Part shown: piece after piece, positions 24,426 to 32,428 of the stretch
How the letters are laid out: every line of letters starts with the position of its first letter
Numbering within the stretch: the stretch's first letter is position 1
Origin: Nonomuraea cavernae
GTDB taxonomy: Bacteria; Actinomycetota; Actinomycetes; Streptosporangiales; Streptosporangiaceae
Assembly: GCF_014646355.1 (NCBI RefSeq)
Contig: NZ_BMNH01000002.1
Coordinates: 298,247-362,246, forward strand
Length of the DNA stretch: 64,000 nt
Reading direction: 5' to 3'
Made by a program: the position numbers and the translations under genes
The notes under the pieces: model-generated
Told to the model about the DNA's origin: nothing
Database searches by the model: none
The model's input: only the letters and a program-made list of their open reading frames with translations

Positions 24426-25352
24426 TCACGGCTGTGCGGACAGGACCAGTCTGATGGCGAAGATGTCGTAGCCGGCTCGGTCGAAGGCCCGCGCCATCGG
24501 GACGTTGGTGACGTCGGTGTCGGCGACGATCCGGGCGGCGCCGCGCTCGGCGTGGAAGCGGGTGATCTCGGCCAGCAGGTCGTCCGCGTAGCCGTGGCCG
24601 CGATGTTCCGGCACCACGCCGAGGTAGCCGACGACCGGGCCCTGGTTGTTCGCGGACGGCAGCGCGACGCCCACCAGGTCGCCGTCGAGGGTGCAGGCGA
24701 GCCGCCACCACGCGCGGTCGCCCGGCATGCTCCGGTAGTCGGCCACGTCCGCACGCGCCTGCGCGTCGCCGTCCATCGTGGTCAGCGCCTGCCGGGTGTG
24801 CGCGTCGAGCGAGCCGACGGCCACCCGGCGGAACGCCGCCACGAACGCCTCGTCGTCGGGGTCCGGACGGAGGACGAGCCGGTCCGCCGGCCCGGGCAGC
24901 GGCGCGCCGGTCGTCCACTGGTAGCGGAGCCGTTCCAGCTCCTCGGTCAGCCCGGCCCGCTGCCCGGCCTCCTGACGCCAGGCGATGGCGTCCGACGACC
25001 TCGGGTCGTCCCGCCAGCCCGTCCGCAGGAACACGTGGTACGCGGGCGCCTCGCCGTACGCCTCGTGGGCGTGTCGCAGCAGGTCGGTGGCGAGGCCGAC
25101 GCGGTCCTCGACCGACGGGTGGACGTAGAGGCAGTCGAGCGCGAGCGGCCGGTCACCGTCGGGGAAGCCCCACCAGACGGCGCGGGCCCTGATCTCGCCG
25201 TTCTCCTCGGCGATCCAGACCCGCTCGTGCCGGTACTGGCGGTCTTTCAGGAAGGTGAGCAGGCGGTCGGGGTGGGCCCAGCTGATGGACTCGTCGACGA
25301 CGCAGCCGAGCAGGCGGTCGAGATCAGACTCGACCGTGGGACGGAAAAGCAC
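24426..25352 (-). CDS. GNAT N-acetyltransferase, two-domain
   Basis: A 308-residue protein with two GNAT halves. The C-terminal half has the acetyl-CoA motif VVPEHRGHGYADDLLAEITR and the following DTDVTNVPMARAFDRAGYD. The N-terminal half has LDCLYVHPSVEDRVGLATDL, a degenerate version of the same loop. Substrate unknown. GTG 25352 is preceded by GGAGGAACC, a strong ribosome-binding site. That site lies inside a 27-codon leader frame that starts at 25407 with its own GGAGG and runs past the GTG, so translation of this gene may depend on leader translation. Confidence 0.8.
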   Translation of the reverse strand: MLFRPTVESDLDRLLGCVVDESISWAHPDRLLTFLKDRQYRHERVWIAEENGEIRARAVWWGFPDGDRPLALDCLYVHPSVEDRVGLATDLLRHAHEAYGEAPAYHVFLRTGWRDDPRSSDAIAWRQEAGQRAGLTEELERLRYQWTTGAPLPGPADRLVLRPDPDDEAFVAAFRRVAVGSLDAHTRQALTTMDGDAQARADVADYRSMPGDRAWWRLACTLDGDLVGVALPSANNQGPVVGYLGVVPEHRGHGYADDLLAEITRFHAERGAARIVADTDVTNVPMARAFDRAGYDIFAIRLVLSAQP

Positions 25353-25407
25353 GGTTCCTCCGAAGAGTGGAAACGGACGCGGTGAGCGTCCGGTCGTTGC
25401 GGGACAT
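25324..25407 (-). CDS. 27-codon leader peptide upstream of the acetyltransferase
   Basis: ATG 25407 follows AAAGGAGGCGCTGAG, a near-ideal ribosome-binding site. The frame encodes MSRNDRTLTASVSTLRRNRA, then seven more residues, and ends with TGA at 25324. It covers the ribosome-binding site and start codon of the acetyltransferase (GTG 25352) in another frame. Such overlapping leaders act in translational coupling or attenuation, for example upstream of some antibiotic-resistance genes. The coding status is inferred from the ribosome-binding site and position. Confidence 0.45.
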   Translation of the reverse strand: MSRNDRTLTASVSTLRRNRAFPSHGRV

Positions 25408-25448
25408 CTCAGCGCCTCCTTTCTTCCGACTTTTCGGGTACGGCGGAC

Positions 25449-25459
25449 TTTAGCCTAAA
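25449..25459. promoter_or_regulatory. Short palindrome TTTAGCCTAAA between divergent genes
   Basis: A perfect 5-1-5 inverted repeat in an AT-richer patch. It lies 42 bp before the leader start (25407, minus) and 21 bp before the plus-strand start at 25480. On the minus strand it holds TAGGCT, which could serve as a -10 element. Operator or promoter function is inferred from position. Confidence 0.35.
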
Positions 25460-25479
25460 CCCGGCAGGGGTGCGACAGG

Positions 25480-26553
25480 ATGAGTGCCGTGGGCACCTAT
25501 GACGACGACACCCTTCCCCTCCAGCCACCCATTCGCCTGCCGGCCACGCCGGAACTGGCCGCGGCCGTTCGCGCCACTCCCCTGGCCGAGGCTCTGCTCC
25601 GCTCTGCCGATCCCGCCGCCTCGGCCTCTGGGCCCGGACTGCCTGACACCGTGGAGGTCGACGAGCTGGGTGGGGCCGAGATGATCGAGGTCCTGCGGCA
25701 CGGGGACGACGAGGAGGTGCTGCGGGTCTGGGAGGACGTTCGCCGACGGGTGCTCGGCGAGGCGCACCTGGTGCGGGTCGTCCGGCTGTTCCTCGGCCGC
25801 GAGGCGGCGAGTGAGACGGGGAGTGAGGCGGCCGGCGAGACGCCGGGCACCTCGGCGGGCGGGGTGCCCGGCGAGCTCGTCTCGCTCGGCCTGGCACGGC
25901 CCGCGGAGCCGCCCACGCTGACGCCGCTCGGGCTGTGGGCCGGGAGGCAGGTGATCGCCGAGGTGACCGGGCAGGAGATTCCCGTGATGGGGTCGCTCGC
26001 CGCCGAGGACGCCGCCGCCCTGCTGCACGGCCTGCGCTGCTACCCCGAGCGCGAACGCCTCGAAGAGCTCACCGGCTGGCTGGCCACCCGTGAGAGGGGC
26101 AAGGCGGCGGAGGAGATCGGCGCCGCGCTCGTCGAGGCGAGCCCGCTGGGCCGGGCGATCGGCGTGGAACTGCTCGCCACCGACCTCGGCGACGAGGGCC
26201 GCGAGGTGCTCGACCGGCTGCTCGGCACGCCCCGGGTGGGAGCCGTGATCGGCGCCCGGCTGGGCCGCGACGATCGCCACCCGGCGCCCGACGAGATCGC
26301 CTGGGTGCTGGTGGACATGGCGGCGACGCTGCTGGAGTTCGGCGGGGAGTCGGACGAGGTCGTCGAGTCGGTCGGCATGGGCATGGCGCCCGAGGACCAG
26401 GCCGGCACCATCGCGCTGCTGGCACTCGGCGATCATCCGTGGACCGGGCAGGTGCTGCGCGTGTTCATCGACCGGCATCCGGACGCGCAGGTGTCGGCCG
26501 CGGCCCGCAAGGCGCTGCGCCGGCTGCACGGACTCGCCCAGGCTCGCGGGTAG
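25480..26553 (+). CDS. Unrecognised 357-residue helical-repeat-like protein
   Basis: I do not recognise this family. The first 115 residues include an acidic helical block (GGAEMIEVLRHGDDEEVLRV). A low-complexity Ser/Glu/Gly linker with SETGSEAAGE lies around 115-130. The rest consists of short amphipathic helices of about 30-40 residues resembling HEAT-like repeats (GREVLDRLLGTPRVGAVIGA; GTIALLALGDHPWTGQVLRV). It lacks membrane segments and catalytic motifs. ATG 25480 follows GCAGGGG; GTG 25489 is an alternative. The next gene begins 10 bp downstream and is probably co-transcribed. Confidence 0.65.
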   Translation: MSAVGTYDDDTLPLQPPIRLPATPELAAAVRATPLAEALLRSADPAASASGPGLPDTVEVDELGGAEMIEVLRHGDDEEVLRVWEDVRRRVLGEAHLVRVVRLFLGREAASETGSEAAGETPGTSAGGVPGELVSLGLARPAEPPTLTPLGLWAGRQVIAEVTGQEIPVMGSLAAEDAAALLHGLRCYPERERLEELTGWLATRERGKAAEEIGAALVEASPLGRAIGVELLATDLGDEGREVLDRLLGTPRVGAVIGARLGRDDRHPAPDEIAWVLVDMAATLLEFGGESDEVVESVGMGMAPEDQAGTIALLALGDHPWTGQVLRVFIDRHPDAQVSAAARKALRRLHGLAQARG

Positions 26554-26563
26554 GGTCGGCGAG

Positions 26564-27085
26564 ATGACAAAGCACACGATCACCTCGCAACCCGGCGTCA
26601 TCCTCGGCGACACGTACACCTGTGACTGCGGCCTCCACCTGGCCGACCGCATGACGGCCGAGGTGCACGCCGCCGAGCACCAGCAGTGCACGGTCTGTCT
26701 CGGGTCGGCCGAGGAGCTGCTGGCGCCGGATCTTTCGCGTGGCTGTACCGCCTGTGCCGGGACCGGTGGCCGGCGTGAGCAGATCACCTGGCAGCTGGCC
26801 TACACCGAGGCCGAGCAGCTGATCACCATGAGTGTCGTGCGAGGGGTGGTGGGTGAGCTCGACGGGCCCTTCCATCTGTCGCAGGTCGCCGATCTGGTGC
26901 GGGCCGGGCTCGGGCTGCCCGCCGGGCGGTTGCCCGTCGGGCCGCGGGTGCGGGATCTGTTGCTGGAGTTGCAGGCTGCCGGTGAGATCGCCATGTTGTC
27001 CGCGCCTGATGAGCTCATCGACGGCACCGATGTTGTGCTTTATCGGGATCCGCAGTGGCAGCGGGTGCGGTCCTTGGGGGTTTGA
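26564..27085 (+). CDS. Unrecognised 173-residue protein with zinc-binding-like cysteines
   Basis: The N-terminal half carries three cysteine pairs: CDC (YTCDCGLHLADR), CTVC and CTAC (GCTACAGTGGRR), plus nearby histidines (VHAAEHQQ). This suggests one or two treble-clef or ribbon-like zinc sites. The C-terminal half has a helix-turn-helix-like stretch (LSQVADLVRAGLGLPAGRLP; VRDLLLELQAAGEIAML). It may bind DNA or RNA, but this is inference. It lies 10 bp after the preceding unrecognised gene, in the same operon. A 10-bp tandem repeat begins right after its stop. Confidence 0.6.
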   Translation: MTKHTITSQPGVILGDTYTCDCGLHLADRMTAEVHAAEHQQCTVCLGSAEELLAPDLSRGCTACAGTGGRREQITWQLAYTEAEQLITMSVVRGVVGELDGPFHLSQVADLVRAGLGLPAGRLPVGPRVRDLLLELQAAGEIAMLSAPDELIDGTDVVLYRDPQWQRVRSLGV

Positions 27086-27086
27086 C

Positions 27087-27116
27087 GGGCTTGTGCGGGC
27101 TTGTGCGGGCTTGTGC
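27087..27116. repeat. 10-bp tandem repeat GGGCTTGTGC, three copies
   Basis: Three perfect copies start one base after the stop at 27085. The remaining gap up to 27327 holds two loosely similar stretches containing CTCGCCG and GCTGAAGC (around 27188 and 27229) and no recognisable gene. Confidence 0.85.
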
Positions 27117-27327
27117 GGGTGCCGCGGAGGCGGGTGGGCGTTCCTCTTGGGCGCCGTAGCGCGTGCTCGGGTTCGGTGTCCTGGCTTCTCGCCGATGCTG
27201 AAGCGCCTGTTTCCGGCCTTTGGCGCTGCTCGCCGTAGCTGAAGCCGTCACTTGCCGGCACAGTGCGGGCCGGGCGCCGTACCTCAGTGTTTCTTTCCTC
27301 GCAGCGCAGGTCGATCCAGCGAACAGG

Positions 27328-28116
27328 TCAGGCCGTGCAGAGGATCTCGCCGTGGAGGATGGAGAGCCAGCCGTCGGGAGTCTCGGACCACTGGAGCCAG
27401 GCGTCGGAGATGCGGCGCAGGGTGGCGGGGGTGGCCGCGCCGGAGGCGAGGGCCTGATCGGCCAGGGCGGAGCGCAGGATCCGGTCGGCCCACATGCCGC
27501 CCCACCATGCCCGGTCTTCCGGAGTGGCGAAGCACCAGGTCGATGAGGTGGCGGTGAGGTCGGTGAAGCCGGCGGCACGGGCCCAGGAGAGCAGTCGCCG
27601 ACCGGCGTCCGGCTCGCCGCCGTTGGCCCGGGCGAGCCGCTGGTAGAGCGTCATCCACTCGTCCAGCGCCGGGAGGCGGGGATACCAGGCGAACGCGGAG
27701 TAGTCGCTGTCCCTGGCCGCGACCAGGCCGCCCGGCCGCGTCACGCGGCGCATCTCGCGCAGGGCCAGGACCGGGTCGCCCAGGTGCTGCAGGACCTGGT
27801 GGGCGTGGACCACGTCGAAGGTGTCGTCGGCGAACTCCAGCGCGTGCACGTCCGCGACGGCGAAGCCGGCGTTGGCCGTGCCCGCGAGCCCGGCCCTGGT
27901 GAGCGCCAGCGCCTCCTCGGTCACCTCGCACGCCGTCACGTGGCTCACCCTGGTCGCCAGATCGGCCGTGATCGTGCCGGGGCCGCTGCCCACGTCGAGC
28001 AGTCTCGTCTCCGGGGTCAGATGGGGCAGCAGGTAGGCGGCCGAGTTGGCGGCGGTGCGCCACCGGTGCGAGCGCAGCACGGACTCGTGGTGGCCATGCG
28101 TGTAGACAGCGTCCAT
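27328..28116 (-). CDS. Class I SAM-dependent methyltransferase (UbiE-like)
   Basis: A 262-residue methyltransferase of the Methyltransf_11 type. Motif I is LLDVGSGPGTI, motif post-I includes VTACEVTEEAL, motif II is FDVVHAHQVLQHLGDP, and motif III is RVTRPGGLVAARDSD. The C-terminal 100 residues (DRAWWGGMWADRI) are typical of small-molecule methyltransferases acting on quinones or sterol-like compounds. The actual substrate is unknown. ATG 28116 has AGGGAG upstream. It is divergent from the deformylase gene across an AT-rich spacer. Confidence 0.82.
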   Translation of the reverse strand: MDAVYTHGHHESVLRSHRWRTAANSAAYLLPHLTPETRLLDVGSGPGTITADLATRVSHVTACEVTEEALALTRAGLAGTANAGFAVADVHALEFADDTFDVVHAHQVLQHLGDPVLALREMRRVTRPGGLVAARDSDYSAFAWYPRLPALDEWMTLYQRLARANGGEPDAGRRLLSWARAAGFTDLTATSSTWCFATPEDRAWWGGMWADRILRSALADQALASGAATPATLRRISDAWLQWSETPDGWLSILHGEILCTA

Positions 28117-28159
28117 CAGAACTCCCTGTCGCGGTACGGTGCCAGGACTCTACTCCTTG

Positions 28160-28190
28160 TCTCAAAATAAGAGAATATTTGTATCAATAT
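28160..28190. promoter_or_regulatory. AT-rich operator-like inverted repeats
   Basis: TCTCAAAATAAGAGA (28160-28174) has TCTC/GAGA arms, and ATATT-N6-AATAT (28175-28190) follows directly. This is one of the most AT-rich patches in the window and lies between the divergent methyltransferase and deformylase genes, where both promoters must be. A TAGACT -10-like box for the deformylase lies at 28221. Confidence 0.45.
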
Positions 28191-28262
28191 GCGAGAATCT
28201 AGCGGCACGCCGGTACGCCGTAGACTTGCGGCGACACAGCCCCAACCGGAAAGGCGTTGGTC

Positions 28263-28787
28263 GTGGGAGAGGTCCGGCCGATCGTTCACGTGGGCGACCC
28301 GGTGCTGCACGCGCCGTGCGAGCCGGTGACCACGTTCGACGACGCTTTGACGGCGCTGGTGGACGACATGTTCGCGAGCATGTACGCGGCCGAGGGCGTG
28401 GGCCTGGCGGCCAACCAGATCGGCGTGGCGCTGCGGGTGTTCGTCTACGACTGCCCCGACGCCGACGACGAGCGCCACAGGGGCGTGGTGGTCAACCCGT
28501 CGCTGGAGCTGCCTGCGCTGGGCCGGCGCCGGCTGGACACGGGCGAGGAGGGCTGCCTGTCGGTGCCCGGCCAGTACGCCCCGCTCCCCCGTCCCGACCA
28601 CGCCGTCGTCCACGGTTTCGACGCCCAGGGCGCCCCGGTCACCGTCGAGGGCACCGGCATGCTGGCCCGCTGCCTCCAGCATGAGACCGACCACCTCGAC
28701 GGCCACCTCTACATCGACCGCCTGCCGGCCAAGCGCCGCAAGCAGGTGCTGGCGGCGTACGCGGAGTCACGCGCCCAGAGCGTCTGA
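28263..28787 (+). CDS. def: Peptide deformylase
   Basis: A 174-residue metalloenzyme that removes the formyl group from nascent N-formylmethionine. All three motifs are intact: [10 protein letters not shown] (motif 1), EGCLSVPG (motif 2, Cys metal ligand) and QHETDHLDG (motif 3, two His ligands and catalytic Glu). GTG 28263 has GGAAAGG at the proper distance; the TTG at 28257 is too close to it. The fmt gene, a common partner, is not adjacent. Many actinomycetes carry several def genes, so this may be an accessory copy. Confidence 0.93.
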   Translation: MGEVRPIVHVGDPVLHAPCEPVTTFDDALTALVDDMFASMYAAEGVGLAANQIGVALRVFVYDCPDADDERHRGVVVNPSLELPALGRRRLDTGEEGCLSVPGQYAPLPRPDHAVVHGFDAQGAPVTVEGTGMLARCLQHETDHLDGHLYIDRLPAKRRKQVLAAYAESRAQSV

Positions 28788-28812
28788 CTGACCCTCAGCG
28801 AACCGGGTAGAA

Positions 28813-28843
28813 GGGTCCGATCGATGACAAATCGACCGGACCC
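28813..28843. terminator. Hairpin between deformylase and CBS genes
   Basis: GGGTCCGATCGAT and ATCGACCGGACCC form 13-bp arms with one mismatch and a 5-nt loop, 25 bp after the def stop and 18 bp before the CBS start. It is probably the def terminator. It could instead shape the 5' leader of the CBS gene. Confidence 0.5.
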
Positions 28844-28861
28844 GCACTCAGGAGGACTCTC

Positions 28862-29278
28862 ATGGCGGACACCGTGGCAGACGTGATGACGGCCCACCCC
28901 GCGACGGTCGAGGCCGACCAGTCCGTCGCCGTGGCGGCGGCGCTGATGCGCGACAACGACACGGGCGCCGTGATCGTCAACGACAACGGCCGGATCAGCG
29001 GCATCGTCACCGACCGCGACATCACCGTGCGGCTGGTCGCCGACGACAAGGGCCCCGACACGCCGGTGCGCGAGGCCTGCACGCCGGCGATCGAGGTGGT
29101 CGGGCCCGACACCACCATCGACCAGGCCGTCCAGCTCATGCGGAGCCACGCCGTGCGCCGGCTGCCGGTCGTGGAGGACGGACGCGCCGTCGGCATCGTC
29201 AGCCTGGGCGACCTCGCGATGGAATGCGACCCGAAGTCCGCCCTCGCCGACATCTCGGCCGCCGAGGGCAACACGTAG
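28862..29278 (+). CDS. Paired CBS-domain protein
   Basis: A 138-residue protein consisting only of two CBS motifs (Bateman module): VADVMTAHPATVEADQSVAV with ISGIVTDRDITVRLV, and EVVGPDTTIDQAVQLMRSHA with VGIVSLGDLA. Stand-alone CBS pairs bind adenine nucleotides and act as energy or redox sensors, often dormancy-linked in actinobacteria. The partner is unknown. CAGGAGGACTCTC before ATG 28862 is an excellent ribosome-binding site. The next gene follows 9 bp later. Confidence 0.88.
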   Translation: MADTVADVMTAHPATVEADQSVAVAAALMRDNDTGAVIVNDNGRISGIVTDRDITVRLVADDKGPDTPVREACTPAIEVVGPDTTIDQAVQLMRSHAVRRLPVVEDGRAVGIVSLGDLAMECDPKSALADISAAEGNT

Positions 29279-29287
29279 ATTGTCCGC

Positions 29288-29626
29288 GTGGTCACAGTCG
29301 AGGACGTACGACGGCTCACGTCGACCTTCCCCCGCTCCTCGGAGCACCTCATCAGAGACCGGATCAAGTTCCGGGTGGGCTCGATCGTCTATGTGGCGTT
29401 CTCACGCGACGAGTCGGTGATGGGGTTCGCGTTCCCCAAGGAGGAGCGCGCCGCGCTGGTCGCCGCCGAGCCGGACAGGTTCCTGCTGCCGCCGGAGTCC
29501 GAGCTGCGCTACAACTGGCTGCTCGTACGGCTGGCCGCCATCGACGAGCAGGAGATGCGCGAGCTCGTCCTGGAGGCGTGGCGCATGGTGGTGCCGAAGA
29601 AGGTCTACGCCGCCTACATCGGCTGA
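29288..29626 (+). CDS. MmcQ/YjbR family protein
   Basis: A 112-residue protein with the MmcQ/YjbR pattern: VRRLTSTFPRSSEHLI at the N-terminus, KFRVGSIVYVAFSRDESVMG, then FPKEERAALVAAEPDRFLLP and the C-terminal LVLEAWRMVVPKKVYAAY. The fold (CyaY-like alpha/beta) is thought to bind nucleic acid, but a biochemical role is not established. Start is GTG 29288, nine bases after the CBS stop. Confidence 0.78.
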   Translation: MVTVEDVRRLTSTFPRSSEHLIRDRIKFRVGSIVYVAFSRDESVMGFAFPKEERAALVAAEPDRFLLPPESELRYNWLLVRLAAIDEQEMRELVLEAWRMVVPKKVYAAYIG

Positions 29627-29794
29627 GCCGCGGTCAGCCGCGCACATCCGGACCGATGAGGCAGATCTTCGAGCCGGCCGCATCAGCGGCAGGGCAGAGC
29701 GGCGATTCAGCGGCCCGGCCGATGTGCGCCACCCGGCGGCGAACGGATAGTGGGGACGCACGTTCCCCGCAAGATCCTCCAGAAGGAGAGGTCC

Positions 29795-30349
29795 ATGCCC
29801 AAGCCGTTACGCATGATCGCCCTCGCCGTGATGGCGACGGTCCTGGCCGCGACCCCGGCCGCGGCCACCGCCGACCCTGCTCCCGAGCCCGTGCCATGGG
29901 ACGAATCCGCACTTCAGGCCGCCGGATGGTACGTGATCAAGAACGACAACAGCGGCCTGTGCCTCGACGTCGAGGGCGCCAAGACCGGCAACGGCGCCCA
30001 GGTGATCCAGTACCAGTGCAACGGCAACTACAACCAGCTCTGGTACATCGCCGGTGACGGAGCGATCAAGCCCAGGCACGTCTCCTCGCTCACGAGGTGC
30101 CTGGCCATCGGCAACAGCAGCCAGGCCAACGGTGCTCCCGCCATCATCTGGGACTGCCTCGGCAGCCCGGGCCAGAAGTGGGGCTTCTACCACCTCGGCG
30201 GCAACGTCAACAAGATCGTCAACGTGAACACCCAGCAGAAGTGCCTGGCCATCGGCAGGAGCGTGGTCACGAAGGCCGACGCCGTTCTCTGGGAATGCAT
30301 CGCCACGAGCCCGGGCCAGAAGTGGCGGTTCTACCGCATCAAGAACTGA
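29795..30349 (+). CDS. Secreted ricin-B-type lectin (beta-trefoil)
   Basis: A 184-residue protein. A signal peptide (MPKPLRMIALAVMATVLAAT) is followed by a likely cleavage site after AAATA. The mature part is one beta-trefoil of about 130 residues with three QxW-type repeats: NYNQLWYI, PGQKWGFYH and PGQKWRFYR. Paired cysteines (GLCLDV with YQCNG; RCLAI with WDCLG; KCLAI with WECIA) would form three disulfides. Ricin-B modules bind galactose or xylose-type sugars; here there is no attached enzyme, so it is a free lectin. ATG 29795 has AAGGAGAGG upstream. Confidence 0.85.
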   Translation: MPKPLRMIALAVMATVLAATPAAATADPAPEPVPWDESALQAAGWYVIKNDNSGLCLDVEGAKTGNGAQVIQYQCNGNYNQLWYIAGDGAIKPRHVSSLTRCLAIGNSSQANGAPAIIWDCLGSPGQKWGFYHLGGNVNKIVNVNTQQKCLAIGRSVVTKADAVLWECIATSPGQKWRFYRIKN

Positions 30350-30377
30350 CCCCGCGCCGAGGCTCTCCGGCGGACCT

Positions 30378-30406
30378 CCCGGGCCTGCGCCCCGCGCAGG
30401 CCCGGG
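30378..30406. terminator. Perfect GC-rich hairpin, bidirectional terminator
   Basis: Two 13-bp perfect arms (CCCGGGCCTGCGC and GCGCAGGCCCGGG) surround a CCC loop, 28 bp after the lectin stop and 50 bp from the convergent regulator stop at 30457. There is no U-tract, but position and symmetry support termination. Confidence 0.75.
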
Positions 30407-30456
30407 CATGCCGTTCCTGACGTCTTGTCCTGCCGGTCATCGGAGGGCCGCCGCAC

Positions 30457-31119
30457 TCAGCCGGGCTTGATCAGCCCGTTCTCGTAGGCGAAGATCACGG
30501 CCTGCACGCGGTCGCGCAACCCCAGCTTGGCCAGGATGTGGCTGATGTGCGTGCGGACGGTGCCTTCCGAGAGGAACATCCGGGCCGCGATCTCGGCGTT
30601 GGACAGGCCGATGGCGATCTCGGCGAGAACTTCGCGCTCGCGGCGGCTCAACAGCCCGGCACGCCTGTCGGGGGCCTGCGCCGGGCGCGATGGCTGATGG
30701 GCGACGAAGTGGGAGACCAGCAGGCGGGTGGCCGACGGCGCCAGCACAGACTCGCCGCGGTGCACGATCTTGATCGCTTCGGTGAAGGCCTGCGGCCCGG
30801 TGTCCTTGAGCAGGAATCCGCTCGCGCCGGCCTTGAGCGCGCCGAAGACGTAGTCGTCGAGGTCGAAGGTGGTCAAGATCAAGACCTTCGGCCCTTCCAT
30901 GGCGCAGATCCGTTTGGTGGCCTCCAGCCCGTCCATGCCGGGCATGCGGATGTCCATGACGACGACGTCGGTTTCGACCTCGGCCAGGAGTTCCAGCGCC
31001 TGCTTGCCGTCCGCGGCCTCGCCGACCACGGTGATCTCGGGCTTCCTGCGCAGCACCAGCCGGATGCCGGTGCGGACCAGTTCCTGATCGTCGACGAGCA
31101 GCACCCGAATGGTGGTCAT
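30457..31119 (-). CDS. NarL/FixJ-family response regulator
   Basis: A 220-residue regulator. The receiver domain has DDQE acids, the phospho-acceptor Asp in DVVVMDIRMPGMDG, Thr in LTTFD and Lys in LLKDTGPQA. The C-terminal LuxR helix-turn-helix includes LSRREREVLAEIAIGLSNAE and EGTVRTHISHILAKL. It lies 6 bp downstream of its kinase, in the same operon. The target genes are not evident; the adjacent P450 belongs to a different transcription unit. Confidence 0.9.
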   Translation of the reverse strand: MTTIRVLLVDDQELVRTGIRLVLRRKPEITVVGEAADGKQALELLAEVETDVVVMDIRMPGMDGLEATKRICAMEGPKVLILTTFDLDDYVFGALKAGASGFLLKDTGPQAFTEAIKIVHRGESVLAPSATRLLVSHFVAHQPSRPAQAPDRRAGLLSRREREVLAEIAIGLSNAEIAARMFLSEGTVRTHISHILAKLGLRDRVQAVIFAYENGLIKPG

Positions 31120-31125
31120 GGCGTC

Positions 31126-32268
31126 CTACGCCCACGGCAGTGTCGCATCGACCTGAAAACCCGCCCCTTCTAGCGGCACGGCGCGGCTGGTCCCGCCGAA
31201 CATGGCCGCCCGCTCCCGGATGTTGACCAGCCCGTGCCCAGGCCCGCCCGGTTGAGCCGGCCCGCCGGAGCGGCCGCCGTCGTCGCGTATGCGCAGGTGC
31301 AGCCCGTCGTCGGCATAGCGGAGCATCACCTCGGCCGTGGCCTCCTTCCCGGCGTGCTTGAGGGCGTTGGTCAAAGCCTCCTGCACGATCCGATAGGCCG
31401 CCAGCCCCAATCCCGGCGACACCGGGCGGACGGGCCCGTCGATCCGTAACCGTACTTTCAGCGGCAGCCGTTCTACCAGGGTGTTGATCGCCTCGATGCC
31501 CGGCTGCGGCGCCATCGGCGCCTCGCGCAACATGCCGACGACCAGCCGCAGCTCCGCCAGCGCGGCCCGGCCCAACCGCCCGATCGCCCCGATGGCCCCG
31601 TTCACCTCCGCCAGGTCCGCGTCCAGCAGCGCGGCCTCGGCGCCGTCGGCCTGGATCACCATGGCGCTGACGTTGTGGGCCACGGCGTCATGGACCTCGC
31701 GGGCGATTCGCACCCGTTCCTCCGCCACCGCCCGGGCGGCGGACGCCTCCTGCTCGCGCCGCAGTTGCTCGGTCAGGTCCACCAGTTGCTGGTTCCGTAC
31801 GGCCAGCAGACGCATGCCGGTGGCGAAGACCAAGACCCAGCCCACCACGAACGTCGCGTTGCCCAGGGCCGACCAGAACGCGCCGGGCAGCCACGTGTTG
31901 GCATGCGTCCACTCGATCAGCACCAGGGCGCTGCCGAGCGCCACCGCCCACGGCGGACGGTGCACGGTCACCGAGTACAGCGCCAGCAGCGGGCCCATGT
32001 TGTTCTGCCCGTAGTGGTAGCCCAGCTCGTGGTAGGTCATCGCGGCAGCGCAGGAGACCAGCAGCACCGTCACCGGCCAGCGGCGGCGCCAGATCAGCGG
32101 CAGGTTGACCAGTGCGCTGACCGCCAGGCCGAGCGCGTCGGGCGGCCGGTCCGGCGGCTGGGGTTCGATGAGGGGGAAAACCCACGACCCGGCGGTCAGC
32201 ATGACCGCCACCACCCCGTCCACCAGCAGCGGGTGGCGCCGGGCCAGGGACACGGCCTTAGCATGCAC
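31126..32268 (-). CDS. Sensor histidine kinase, NarL-type (HisKA_3)
   Basis: A 380-residue kinase. The N-terminal ~150 residues hold four to five membrane helices without a sizeable external domain. A short coiled coil (LVDLTEQLRREQEASAARAV) leads to the dimerisation/phosphotransfer box RVRIAREVHDAVAHNVSAM, where His of EVHD is phosphorylated. The HATPase has N box VQEALTNALKHAG, G1 RDDGG and G2 GHGLVNIRERAAM. This is a typical intramembrane-sensing actinobacterial kinase. The signal is probably envelope-related, but that is inference. Confidence 0.9.
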   Translation of the reverse strand: MHAKAVSLARRHPLLVDGVVAVMLTAGSWVFPLIEPQPPDRPPDALGLAVSALVNLPLIWRRRWPVTVLLVSCAAAMTYHELGYHYGQNNMGPLLALYSVTVHRPPWAVALGSALVLIEWTHANTWLPGAFWSALGNATFVVGWVLVFATGMRLLAVRNQQLVDLTEQLRREQEASAARAVAEERVRIAREVHDAVAHNVSAMVIQADGAEAALLDADLAEVNGAIGAIGRLGRAALAELRLVVGMLREAPMAPQPGIEAINTLVERLPLKVRLRIDGPVRPVSPGLGLAAYRIVQEALTNALKHAGKEATAEVMLRYADDGLHLRIRDDGGRSGGPAQPGGPGHGLVNIRERAAMFGGTSRAVPLEGAGFQVDATLPWA

Positions 32269-32428
32269 TCGCGCATGCTAGGCGCCCACCGCCATGATCA
32301 CATCAGCCGCGCGGCAGATCCTCGGGTACGCGTCCTGACGGATGAGCCGGTGTTGGAGCCTGCGAGTGAGACCACGGAGGTCCACGATCGCCTTCGGGCG
32401 GGACGGTCAGGGGTTCGGCTCCGTTGCG

